Part shown: piece by piece, positions 35,916-44,334 of the stretch
How positions within the stretch are numbered: position 1 is the stretch's first letter
Layout of the letters: each line of letters begins with the position of its first letter
NCBI GenBank assembly: GCA_001898145.1
Contig: MKSR01000008.1
Span: 186,001 to 250,000, forward strand
Length of the DNA stretch: 64,000 nucleotides
From: Dyadobacter sp. 50-39
GTDB taxonomy: Bacteria > Bacteroidota > Bacteroidia > Cytophagales > Spirosomataceae
Direction of reading: 5' to 3'
Notes under the pieces: model-generated
What the model was told of the DNA's origin: nothing
The model's input: the letters and a program-made list of their open reading frames with translations, nothing else
Databases searched by the model: none
Made by a program: the position numbers and the translations under genes

Positions 35916-38135
35916 ATGCAAAAGCGCTTTTTACTCTCCCTCCTGTTGCTGACGGGCGTAACCATCACGCGTGCACAGGTACAGCCCGTGTATAAGGACA
36001 AGCCCTATTTACAAGATCTCAGTATCAAATATTATGCGGATACTACCCAGAGTTCGCTCCGGCAGGTAGCCTCGGACCGAAACGGGATCGTCCAGATGCT
36101 TGCCAAAGAAGGGCTCCGGCACACTTCGGCCGGTCAGTTTCTCTACCCCGGCCAAGTCGTTCCCGACCGTAACTACCGGTATATGAAGGATAAGAACATC
36201 AGCGCACTCATTGCTTACCAGGATCAATTGGTGTACCTCACCGACCAGGTTGTATTCAGCAACGCATGGGCCGGAACGCTGTTTTCAAAACATAATCTTT
36301 CCAAAGCCAATTTACTCGCCGGCGGCAAAGATTTTACGTTCCTGGTTTCTGACGGTGCCGCGCTGGAACTGATCAAGGATTCAAAAAGTCTCTGGAATGG
36401 CAAGCTGCCGGACGACTCCGTGATCGGACTGGCATTTCAGGGTAATGCGAACCAGTTCTGGATTTTGGGTAGCAAATCAGTTTATAAGCTGGCCGTGCAG
36501 GACAAAAAGCTGAGCAAAGTACTGTCAGGCTCGGATTTCACGGCATTTGATGTTACTTCCAAAGAGACCAAAATCATCGTCGGCACACTCAACGGTTATC
36601 TTTCCCTGGATATAGCAACCGGCAAACAAACCGGCAGCATCAACCGCAAACTTCCGGTAACCAAGATCAATACTGTGAAAGAAGTGAATGGTAAAGTGTG
36701 GTTCGGCTCGGATATGGGTGCATTCGCATTGCGTAGCGACGGCAAATTCGATTATTATTTCGGCGAGCGATGGCTTCCGGGGAATGCGGTAACCGATATT
36801 GCCAAGGGACCTAAAAACTCAGTGCTGGTATTGACCACCAGAGGTTTGGGGCAGATCCAGTTCAAATCGATGACACTGGAAGAAAAGGCGAAGCTTTTTG
36901 ACCAGCAGGTAAGGCTGCGCCACATTCGAAACGGGTTCAACTCGCAATTGACCGGACTTACTCACGGGGATTTGGCAACCGGCTATACGGAAGATTCTGA
37001 CAACGACGGGCTTTGGACCTCCATGTACCTCGGCGGACAGATTTTCAGGTACGCCGTCACCAGGGATCCCGACGCATTGCAAAACTGCCGCGAGTCCATG
37101 GACGCGATGGAGCGGCTTTATACCGTGAACCCGGTTGCGGGGTTCCCCGCCCGTTCCTATGAGCGCTCAGGGCATATCAACGAGCTGCACGACATCGAAC
37201 GCTGGCAGCACTCCCCCGAAAAAGAATGGGACTGGAAAGCAACGACCAGCAGCGACGAAGTGATCGGCCATATTTTCGCGTTCGGTGCTGCGGCAGAGCT
37301 GATCGACGATCCGAAAATCAAGAAACAGGCTGTTATGCTCATCGATACGCTCATGTCGCACATTGTGAAAAACAATATGTACCTGATCGACTACGACGGC
37401 AAGCCTACGCAGTGGGGCAAATGGCATCCGGATTATGTGAATTCATTCCCTACCAATGTCGGCGACCGCAAGCTGAACTCTTCGAACATTGTGGCGATGC
37501 TGCAAACTGCCTACCACTTCACGAAAAAGGAGAAATATAAGGCAAAGGCATTTGAGCTGATGAATAAGCATGGCTATTTCGAAAACATGATGCGGTCGAT
37601 GAGCATTATCGGACGCGCACCGGAAAATGCAGATGAACACGCGAAACACATGTCGGACGGCTGGAACCATTCGGACGATGAAATGTACTTTCTAGGCTAT
37701 TGGGGACTGTACCGCTACGCGCTCAACGACACCCTGAAAGCCAATTACAAAAAGCAGATCATCGATCACTGGCAGGCAGAGCGTCCCGAGAAAGAAGGGG
37801 CCTGGAACATTTTCACGGCATTGACCGGCACAAAAGATTTCGATCTGAACGAATCCGCCTGGTATTTGCGGGAACATCCGATGGATCTTATCGACTGGGT
37901 GATCAAAAACAGCCATCGCAAGGACATTGAAATGCTGGAACCCAATTTCCGGAAACAAACCACCAAAGAAGTACTGCCTCCCGACGAGCGCCCTATCCAG
38001 CGTCATAACGGCAACATGTTCAGCCTCGACCGCAACGGCGGCAATGGTTCCGGCGAACACAGTGCCGGCGATATCTGGCTGCTGCCCTACTGGATGGGCC
38101 GCTACCTCGGTATTATCAGCACTCCTCAAAAGTAG
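35916..38135 (+). CDS. Secreted beta-propeller + helical toroid protein, paralog 2
   Basis: A 739-aa protein with a signal peptide (about 1-21, ending TRAQ). The N-terminal half is a propeller with blades less regular than in paralog 1 (VRQVASDRNGIVQML-like start, later KVWFGSDMGAFALRSDGK). The C-terminal half is the same helical toroid: EDSDNDGLWTSMYLGG corresponds to the DNDGEYTGNYL block of paralog 1, ATTSSDEVIGHIF (Ser445-Glu448) to GDTSSDEMCGHMF, and PTQWGKWHPDYVN to the RWSVWSPDQLN block. Both end in WLLPYWMGRYLG. The conserved acidic pair after SS is a candidate functional site. It lies 13 bases after the deacetylase gene. Function unknown. Confidence 0.75.
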   Translation: MQKRFLLSLLLLTGVTITRAQVQPVYKDKPYLQDLSIKYYADTTQSSLRQVASDRNGIVQMLAKEGLRHTSAGQFLYPGQVVPDRNYRYMKDKNISALIAYQDQLVYLTDQVVFSNAWAGTLFSKHNLSKANLLAGGKDFTFLVSDGAALELIKDSKSLWNGKLPDDSVIGLAFQGNANQFWILGSKSVYKLAVQDKKLSKVLSGSDFTAFDVTSKETKIIVGTLNGYLSLDIATGKQTGSINRKLPVTKINTVKEVNGKVWFGSDMGAFALRSDGKFDYYFGERWLPGNAVTDIAKGPKNSVLVLTTRGLGQIQFKSMTLEEKAKLFDQQVRLRHIRNGFNSQLTGLTHGDLATGYTEDSDNDGLWTSMYLGGQIFRYAVTRDPDALQNCRESMDAMERLYTVNPVAGFPARSYERSGHINELHDIERWQHSPEKEWDWKATTSSDEVIGHIFAFGAAAELIDDPKIKKQAVMLIDTLMSHIVKNNMYLIDYDGKPTQWGKWHPDYVNSFPTNVGDRKLNSSNIVAMLQTAYHFTKKEKYKAKAFELMNKHGYFENMMRSMSIIGRAPENADEHAKHMSDGWNHSDDEMYFLGYWGLYRYALNDTLKANYKKQIIDHWQAERPEKEGAWNIFTALTGTKDFDLNESAWYLREHPMDLIDWVIKNSHRKDIEMLEPNFRKQTTKEVLPPDERPIQRHNGNMFSLDRNGGNGSGEHSAGDIWLLPYWMGRYLGIISTPQK

Positions 38136-38143
38136 ATTTTGCC

Positions 38144-39514
38144 ATGAGACTTGTTTCTATCCCGGTTTTAACGTTCCTAACTTTCATAAGCATGCAATCC
38201 TGCCAGACCGACACCGCAGAAAAGCAGATCACTCACGACCTGACCTACCATCACGACCTGGACAACAACGACAACTTTTCGCCGGACGGGCAGTGGCTTG
38301 TGTATGATACCAGGACGGACGAGGGCGGCATCGCGGAATCGGCGCGGATCGAGCGGGTGAACATTGAAACGGGAGAGAAACAAGTTCTCTTTGATATTCC
38401 AAAAAATGCGGTTTGGGGGCCTGGTGCAGGTGCCGTAAGTTATAGTCCGAAGGAAAATGCAGTTGTATTCATCCACGGACTATCAACCAGCACCCACGAA
38501 AACCCTTACCAGCAATGGCGCCGCACCGGCGTGATCATCCACGACGCCCGCCCCAACGTGCCCGTATACATGGACGCTCGCGACGTAACGCCCCCTTATA
38601 CGCCCGGCGCATTGCGGGGAGGCACGCACCGGCACGAGTGGAGCGGCGATGGCCAATGGATCGGATTTACTTACAACGACGCCATCCTGAAAGCCCTGGA
38701 AGATTCCACTGGCCAAAAGCGCAACCTGCGGACGATCGGCGTTTCCAAAAAGATCCGGGCCGTCCACGTGGATCAAAATGCTGAGAATGTATCCGGGGAA
38801 TGGTTTAGTGCATTGGTGGTGCGGGTTGTGCCAAATCCTGCCCCGGGAAGCGACGAGATCAGCCATGCCGCAAGCGACAGCTGGGTAGGAACGAATGGCT
38901 ACATTACGCAAAACGGCAAAACACAGATTGCCCGGGCATTCCTGGGCACTGTGAAAGACGAAAACGGCAACGACGTTCCGGAAGTTTTCATCGTCGACAT
39001 TCCCGATGACATTACCCAGGCCGGTCCGCTTGGGCCACTCGAAGGAACTGCCACGGATTTCCCGATGCCACCCAAAGGAACCGTACAGCGCCGCCTGACG
39101 TTCACAGCCAACAGCCCGCAGCCTGGCTGTACCGGCATTGTCCGCTCTTCACCGGATGGCAGCCAGCTCGCATTTCTGGCCAAAGATGCGAACGGCATCA
39201 GCCAGATCTTCACCATTTCGCCCAATGGCGGCAAACCGTGGCAGGTAACAGAATACACTTCCGACATCACCGGCAACCTCCGGTGGCACCCGGATGGAAA
39301 GCACATCACCTATGTGTATGACGGCAGCATTGTGCTTTGCGAGGTAGGTGAGGCACCGTTTGAAGAAAGAATTCGTGTATTAACCGAGCCCTCCGAATAT
39401 CCCGCAGGCAATCTGGTATGGTCGGCCGATGGCAAGGTACTGGCGTTTAACCGGCTGGTGAAGAATGATGCCGGAAAAGGTGTTCAGCAGGTTTTTGTGT
39501 TGCATACTCATTAA
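38144..39514 (+). CDS. DUF3748 family TolB-like propeller lipoprotein (YidR-like)
   Basis: A 456-aa protein with a lipobox (ISMQSC, Cys22) and a TolB/WD40-like propeller: repeated strands of the type NFSPDGQWLVYDTR, WSGDGQWIGFTYND, SSPDGSQLAFLAKD, WHPDGKHITYVYDG. The block SHAASDSWVGTNGY and the ordering of the repeats match DUF3748, the family of E. coli YidR. No enzymatic motif is seen; a ligand- or glycan-binding role is plausible. It is 8 bases from the second propeller-toroid gene and is the last gene of this operon. Confidence 0.82.
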   Translation: MRLVSIPVLTFLTFISMQSCQTDTAEKQITHDLTYHHDLDNNDNFSPDGQWLVYDTRTDEGGIAESARIERVNIETGEKQVLFDIPKNAVWGPGAGAVSYSPKENAVVFIHGLSTSTHENPYQQWRRTGVIIHDARPNVPVYMDARDVTPPYTPGALRGGTHRHEWSGDGQWIGFTYNDAILKALEDSTGQKRNLRTIGVSKKIRAVHVDQNAENVSGEWFSALVVRVVPNPAPGSDEISHAASDSWVGTNGYITQNGKTQIARAFLGTVKDENGNDVPEVFIVDIPDDITQAGPLGPLEGTATDFPMPPKGTVQRRLTFTANSPQPGCTGIVRSSPDGSQLAFLAKDANGISQIFTISPNGGKPWQVTEYTSDITGNLRWHPDGKHITYVYDGSIVLCEVGEAPFEERIRVLTEPSEYPAGNLVWSADGKVLAFNRLVKNDAGKGVQQVFVLHTH

Positions 39515-39567
39515 GCAGCACGATTGTTCTGCCTTCTAGCCGCTTTGGAAATTGGACTCCGATAAAA

Positions 39568-40122
39568 TTAGAAGTTAACTTTTCTGTAAACCACACTTAG
39601 CGGCAAGTCAGTATTGAAATACGGAAGCTTAATCACGTCATCCATTTTTTCGTAGACCTCAAAGTACCAGCGCTCGCCGTCGCGCATGTGCATTTCCACC
39701 CGGCATTTGGTCTGTTCTATCATCAGGTAGTATTGCAGGGATGGGTCTGACGAATATTCCCGGAGCTTTTCATCCCGATCAGTCCTGGCTGTGCTTTCGG
39801 ATAACACCTCTACGATGAGCAACGGCAAGGTGGTGTATCGAACGGCATCGCCCTTCTCTTCGCAGATCAGGAAATCGGGTATGCGGACAACCCTGCCGTC
39901 TTCCAATCTTAACTTGACTGCATTTTGATAGAGCTCATACGGGCTATTCTGCAAAATACTGCGAAGATAGAAATGAATATTCCCAGCAATCCGATTGGAA
40001 GTAGTTGTTTCTCCAGACATCTCGATGATTTCTCCGTTGACGAATTCGAACCGGCCTTCATGTGTTTCACAAAAGGCGAAGTATTCTTCCAGTGAATAGA
40101 GTCTTTCAGCCACAGCTTCCAT
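39568..40122 (-). CDS. Uma2 family endonuclease (DUF820)
   Basis: A 184-aa PD-(D/E)XK-fold protein of the Uma2/DUF820 family. Visible motifs are the N-terminal YSLEEYFAFCETHEGRFEFVNG with the conserved Glu, then RIPDFLICEE (Asp), LPLLIVEVLSEST (Glu) and the following DRDEKLREY (Lys). These proteins are abundant in cyanobacteria and Bacteroidota with no assigned function; some are transposon-associated. Here it stands alone between two carbohydrate clusters, with no transposase or inverted repeat next to it. Confidence 0.9.
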   Translation of the reverse strand: MEAVAERLYSLEEYFAFCETHEGRFEFVNGEIIEMSGETTTSNRIAGNIHFYLRSILQNSPYELYQNAVKLRLEDGRVVRIPDFLICEEKGDAVRYTTLPLLIVEVLSESTARTDRDEKLREYSSDPSLQYYLMIEQTKCRVEMHMRDGERWYFEVYEKMDDVIKLPYFNTDLPLSVVYRKVNF

Positions 40123-40192
40123 ATTTCTGCTTTATTTTCAAAAATAGTGAATTACAGGGTAATGCAGTTTGGCAAACGTTGTGTAATGCAAT

Positions 40193-41221
40193 TTACGACT
40201 TCTCCAACCGAATCGACGACCTTCTGATAATCAGTTCCGATCGCAGGATAATTGGCTCTGAATGATCGATGGTTTTCGTGCCATTTAGTTGGCCAATCAT
40301 GGTAGTCATCGCCGTTTTGCCCATCTGGTAACCCGGGTAAAAAACAGTGCTCAGTTGGGGTGACACCACCTGTGAAACCGGGTCATTGTTGAATCCTACG
40401 ATAGCAATATCACCGGGCACCGCATAACCCTTTTCTTTCAGCACCTGCATGCAAATCGCCGCGCACAGGTCGTTGGCGATAAACAGCCCGTCCGGCCGCT
40501 CTTCCATTTGATCAATTTGTTCGGCCATGGCCCGCCCGGCCTCCTGGCTGAGATCGGTAGATACAATGAACCGGTTATCCAGCGGCAGCTTCCGCCCGGC
40601 CAACGCACGTTTGTACCCCTCCATCCGATCGGCATATACATTTCGTCGAAGGTCTCCCGTAATGTGCATAATCCTGCGGCAGCCCTGATCCAGCAAATGG
40701 CTTGTAGCGTCATAGCCGGCCTGCTCGTTGTCGATCGTTACAGCGCCGCATTGCGGGTGGTTCATAATGCGATCGAAGAAGAGTACCGGGATGTTCCGGG
40801 TGATGAACGTGGAGAAATGTTCGAACGAATCGGTGTCGTAGGCGACGGACACCAGCAGCCCGTCGACGCGGCTGTTGAACATCGTTTTCGCATTGGCCTG
40901 CTCTTTGAGTTCCGACTCCAACGACTGGCTGATCAGCAGGTTATAACCAAAATTATTAGCAACCTCCTCCATTCCGGCAAGTACGGTCGACATGAAATTA
41001 CTGTTCAGCCTCGGCACGATCACACCCAGCGTATTCGTCTTGCGCGTACGCAGATGGCTCGCGAAAGTGTTGGAGCGATATCCCAGCTCGGCGGCCTTGT
41101 CCGCAATGAGCACCTTCGTTTTTGCGTTAATGGCAGGATGGTCGTTCAGTGCCCTGCTCACCGTCGCCGGCGACAATGCGAGTATTTTTGCGAGGTCGTA
41201 AATGGTAATTTCCTTTTCCAT
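40193..41221 (-). CDS. LacI family transcriptional regulator
   Basis: A 342-aa regulator with an N-terminal LacI helix-turn-helix and hinge (ITIYDLAKILALSPATVSRA, residues 5-24) and a periplasmic-binding-like sensor (about 62-340: TLGVIVPRLNSNFMSTVLAGM, VPVLFFDRIM-type strand, DLCAAICMQVLKEKG, DIAIVGFNNDP). It is divergent from uxuA with 168 bases between, and a LacI-type palindrome lies in that gap. The likely effector is a hexuronate or an intermediate such as mannonate. Repression of the uxuA operon and possibly its own gene is inferred. Confidence 0.92.
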   Translation of the reverse strand: MEKEITIYDLAKILALSPATVSRALNDHPAINAKTKVLIADKAAELGYRSNTFASHLRTRKTNTLGVIVPRLNSNFMSTVLAGMEEVANNFGYNLLISQSLESELKEQANAKTMFNSRVDGLLVSVAYDTDSFEHFSTFITRNIPVLFFDRIMNHPQCGAVTIDNEQAGYDATSHLLDQGCRRIMHITGDLRRNVYADRMEGYKRALAGRKLPLDNRFIVSTDLSQEAGRAMAEQIDQMEERPDGLFIANDLCAAICMQVLKEKGYAVPGDIAIVGFNNDPVSQVVSPQLSTVFYPGYQMGKTAMTTMIGQLNGTKTIDHSEPIILRSELIIRRSSIRLEKS

Positions 41222-41332
41222 TATTCTTTTCTTGTAAGGGATCGCAGGGGCATTCTCCGTCTGGTATTTATGCTTTGAATTTAACTGCTTTTTCGACAGA
41301 AACCCCTGTGTCCGAAATTTACAGCAAATTAA

Positions 41333-41346
41333 TGCAATCGGTTACA
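41333..41346. promoter_or_regulatory. LacI-family operator candidate
   Basis: TGCAATCGGTTACA fits the pseudo-palindrome TGnAAnCGnTTnCA, with the central CG typical of LacI-family operators. It lies in the divergent gap between the LacI gene and uxuA, 44 bases before the uxuA start codon. Confidence 0.65.
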
Positions 41347-41389
41347 ATACAATATTATATTTATATTTTTATAAAAAATTCATACAGTT

Positions 41390-42595
41390 ATGATTCACAC
41401 CATGCGCTGGTTCGGCCCTCATGACCCGGTTTCGCTGATGGATATCCGTCAGGCGGGATGCAGCGGCGTGGTGACGGCCCTGCACCAGGTGCCTGTTGGC
41501 GATATATGGACTAACGAGGCGATCCGGGAGAGAATTTCGCTGGTAGAAGCAGGTAATGAGCAACATACACCGCTAAAATGGCTGGTGGTGGAAAGCCTGC
41601 CGGTGCATGAACATATCAAGAAAGGACTACCGTCACGCGCGCAATACATTGAAAACTACAAGGAGTCTCTCCGAAATCTGGCGGCGGAAGGGATCCGGAC
41701 TGTTTGCTACAACTTCATGCCGGTACTCGACTGGTCCCGCACCGACCTTGCCTACACCTTTCCGGAAGGCCATAAAACGCTGCGGTTTGTGTGGGAGGAC
41801 TTTGCTTTGTTCGACCTTTATATTCTGCAACGGCCAGGCGCCGAGGCAGACTACGATGAGCAGGTTCGGGAGTCGGCCCGGCAGAAGCTCCGGAATATGT
41901 CGCCTGCCGAAGTGCAGATCCTGACCAACACGGTATTGCTGGGCCTGCCAGGCTCGGAGGAGGCATTTGAACTCACTAACTTCCAGGAGCTGCTTAATGC
42001 ATACGCCGAGATCGGCGACAAGGAATTGCGCGACAACCTCTACTACTTCGTCAGCCAGGTGGCACCCGTGGCGCAGGAATTGGGCATAAATCTCTGCATT
42101 CACCCCGACGATCCCCCGTGCCCGCTGCTCGGGTTGCCCCGGGTAGTGAGCACCGAAGCTGATCTGGCCCGGCTCATGCAAGCTTGCGACATCCGCGCCA
42201 ACGGCATTACCTTCTGTACCGGCTCGCTCGGCGTCCGGGCTGACAACGATTTGCCCGGAATTATCCGTCGGCTGGGCGATCGTATCCATTTTGTGCACCT
42301 CCGAACGACCAAAAGAGAAGCCGGGGACAATCGCAACTTCCACGAGGCCCCGCATTTGGATGGCGATGTGGATATGTACGAAGTGGTCAAAGCATTACAC
42401 CACGAAGAGCTGCGCCGAAATGCTGCGAACTATGCCGATCACCTGCTTCCGATGCGCCCCGACCACGGGTTTCAAATGCTCGACGATCTGCATAAAAAAA
42501 CTTACCCCGGCTATTCCATGATCGGCCGACTCAAAGCGCTTGCGGAGCTCCGCGGCCTTGAAATGAGCATTGCCCGATCGGTTCACGAATTATAA
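41390..42595 (+). CDS. uxuA: Mannonate dehydratase
   Basis: A 401-aa cytosolic enzyme that dehydrates D-mannonate to 2-keto-3-deoxy-D-gluconate in hexuronate breakdown. The N terminus MRWFGPHDPVSLMDIRQAG and blocks TVCYNFMPVLDWSRTDL, INLCIHPDDPPCPLLGLPR, TFCTGSLGVRADNDLP and the C-terminal HHEELRRNAANYADHLLPMR are distinctive of UxuA. It is the first gene of a four-gene operon and faces a divergent LacI regulator. No uxaC, uxaB, kduI or kdg kinase is in this window, so the remaining steps are elsewhere. Confidence 0.96.
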   Translation: MIHTMRWFGPHDPVSLMDIRQAGCSGVVTALHQVPVGDIWTNEAIRERISLVEAGNEQHTPLKWLVVESLPVHEHIKKGLPSRAQYIENYKESLRNLAAEGIRTVCYNFMPVLDWSRTDLAYTFPEGHKTLRFVWEDFALFDLYILQRPGAEADYDEQVRESARQKLRNMSPAEVQILTNTVLLGLPGSEEAFELTNFQELLNAYAEIGDKELRDNLYYFVSQVAPVAQELGINLCIHPDDPPCPLLGLPRVVSTEADLARLMQACDIRANGITFCTGSLGVRADNDLPGIIRRLGDRIHFVHLRTTKREAGDNRNFHEAPHLDGDVDMYEVVKALHHEELRRNAANYADHLLPMRPDHGFQMLDDLHKKTYPGYSMIGRLKALAELRGLEMSIARSVHEL

Positions 42596-42620
42596 TCAAG
42601 GTTTTATAGCATTAAAAATA

Positions 42621-43412
42621 ATGTCCGTTAACAGTCAAATCGAAACAGTACCATCCTTGAAAGTCTTTTCGCTGGAAGGCAAAATTGCCCTCGTAACCGG
42701 TGGGGGAAGCGGCATCGGCTTCTACATTGCGCAATGCTTCGCGCAAGCGGGCGCACAGCTGGTGATCACGGGCAGGCGCGAGGAGGTTTTGAAAGAAGCC
42801 TTACCGAAACTTGGCCCGAATGCAAAGTATTTTGTCAATGATATCACCGACCTGAAAACGCTGCCGGCACTAATCGAGGCAATTGAGACGGAAGTCGGCG
42901 AAATCGATATTCTGGTCAACAATGCAGGCATTAATATGAAAAAACACGCGGTGGAAGTTACAGACGAAGATTTCAACCGGGTGGTACAAACCAACCTCCA
43001 CGCAGTTTTCTCGATCACCCGCGAATGCGGCAAGCGTATGGTCGAACGCAGGCGCGGCTCCATTCTCATGGTCACTTCCATGGCTGCATTATATGGTATC
43101 GACCGTGTGGTGGCCTATACGGCGTCGAAGTCGGCTGTCGGAGGGATGGTGAAAGCATTGACCACTGAATTTTCACCTTACAATGTGCGTGTCAACGCCA
43201 TTGCACCCGGTTTTATAGAAACACCGATGATGCTCACCGCGATGAACGGTGACCCGTCACGCCGCGACAAGGCCATGGACCGCACGCCGATGGGTACCTG
43301 GGGCAAACCGGACGATATCGGCTGGGCCGCCGTATTCCTGAGCTCCGAAGCCGCCAAATTCATCACAGGCGTCTCGCTGCCGGTAGATGGGGGGAATTCT
43401 ATTGGATTTTAG
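42621..43412 (+). CDS. SDR family oxidoreductase, probable mannonate/fructuronate or sugar-acid dehydrogenase
   Basis: A 263-aa short-chain dehydrogenase. The NAD(P) loop TGGGSGIG is near residue 33 (VTGGGSGIGFYIAQCFA), NNAGINM near 108, and the catalytic Ser-Tyr-Lys is visible in MVTSMAALYG and AYTASKSAVGG. The C terminus has the typical GVSLPVDGGNSIGF. Sequence style resembles gluconate 5-dehydrogenase-like SDRs. It follows uxuA by 25 bases, taking the place of the long-chain UxuB mannonate oxidoreductase, so it may link fructuronate and mannonate. The ATG at 42621 is chosen over an upstream in-frame codon at 42570 that would overlap uxuA and lacks homology. Confidence 0.9.
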   Translation: MSVNSQIETVPSLKVFSLEGKIALVTGGGSGIGFYIAQCFAQAGAQLVITGRREEVLKEALPKLGPNAKYFVNDITDLKTLPALIEAIETEVGEIDILVNNAGINMKKHAVEVTDEDFNRVVQTNLHAVFSITRECGKRMVERRRGSILMVTSMAALYGIDRVVAYTASKSAVGGMVKALTTEFSPYNVRVNAIAPGFIETPMMLTAMNGDPSRRDKAMDRTPMGTWGKPDDIGWAAVFLSSEAAKFITGVSLPVDGGNSIGF

Positions 43413-43435
43413 TTAAACCTTTTCTTTTCTTATCA

Positions 43436-44293
43436 ATGAAAAAACAAAACATCCTGACAACAACCCTGCTATGCCTGCTGTTTCTCGGGCTGGGGTGGCC
43501 GGTGAGCACACACGCGCAAAAGATTAAATGGAATAAGGTAAAAGTGCTGGTGTATACCAAAAACGGGAAAGGCTACGTACATGACAACATCGCCAATTCC
43601 AAAGTGGCAATTCTTGCACTGGGGAAACAAAATGGCTTTGCGGTAGACACTACATCCGACCCTTCGAAGTTTACGGACGAAAATTTGAAACAATACGATT
43701 GCCTCGTTTTTTCGAATACCAACAACGACGTCTTCGACACTGACGCCCAACGCGTTGCATTAATGCGGTACATTCAGGCAGGCGGCAACTTTGTGGGGCT
43801 GCATTCGGCGTCGGGCACCGAGCGCAAGTGGCGCTGGTTCAAAGACCTGCTGGGCGGTACTTTCTTCTGGCATGAGCCCGGGCAAAGCTTCTCCGTAAAA
43901 GTCCTTGACCCGAAAAACCCTTCCCTTACGCACTTGGGCAAAACCTGGCCCCGTGAGGTGGACGAGTTCTATTTTATCAAAGAATTGGGCGTAAACCTTC
44001 ACGTACTCGCTGTAAACGATCATTCTACGATTCAGAAACCTGCCGGAAAAGCGCTGGATACATTTGGAGATGTGTTTCCGTCGGTCTGGTGGCATGAGTA
44101 CGACGGCGGCCGCGCGTTCTACACGTCGCTCGGGCACCAGAAAGAGGATTACGAAAAAGAAGACCTGCGCAAGCACATCCTGGGTGCCATTGAATGGGCC
44201 ATCGGACCCCAGAAACCCCGAAATTACAGCAAAGCTTATGCAACCAGCCCTCAGGATACTGTGCGCGGAGCCATTCCTGCATTGTCTAAATAA
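43436..44293 (+). CDS. Secreted ThuA domain-containing protein
   Basis: A 285-aa protein with a signal peptide (about 1-28, ending THAQ) followed by a ThuA-like, class I glutamine-amidotransferase-fold domain: KVLVYTKNGKGYVHDNI, YDCLVFSNTNNDVF, GGNFVGLHSASGTER, FFWHEPGQSFSVKV and WWHEYDGGRAFYTSLGHQ. ThuA proteins are linked to trehalose and related sugar use, with no settled reaction. It is 23 bases after the SDR gene and 41 before a Gfo/Idh/MocA gene; the same pair of families recurs at 57.6-63.3 kb. Confidence 0.92.
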   Translation: MKKQNILTTTLLCLLFLGLGWPVSTHAQKIKWNKVKVLVYTKNGKGYVHDNIANSKVAILALGKQNGFAVDTTSDPSKFTDENLKQYDCLVFSNTNNDVFDTDAQRVALMRYIQAGGNFVGLHSASGTERKWRWFKDLLGGTFFWHEPGQSFSVKVLDPKNPSLTHLGKTWPREVDEFYFIKELGVNLHVLAVNDHSTIQKPAGKALDTFGDVFPSVWWHEYDGGRAFYTSLGHQKEDYEKEDLRKHILGAIEWAIGPQKPRNYSKAYATSPQDTVRGAIPALSK

Positions 44294-44334
44294 TCGAGAA
44301 CATATCAGTCATTCATCCTAAATCTGCATACAAA

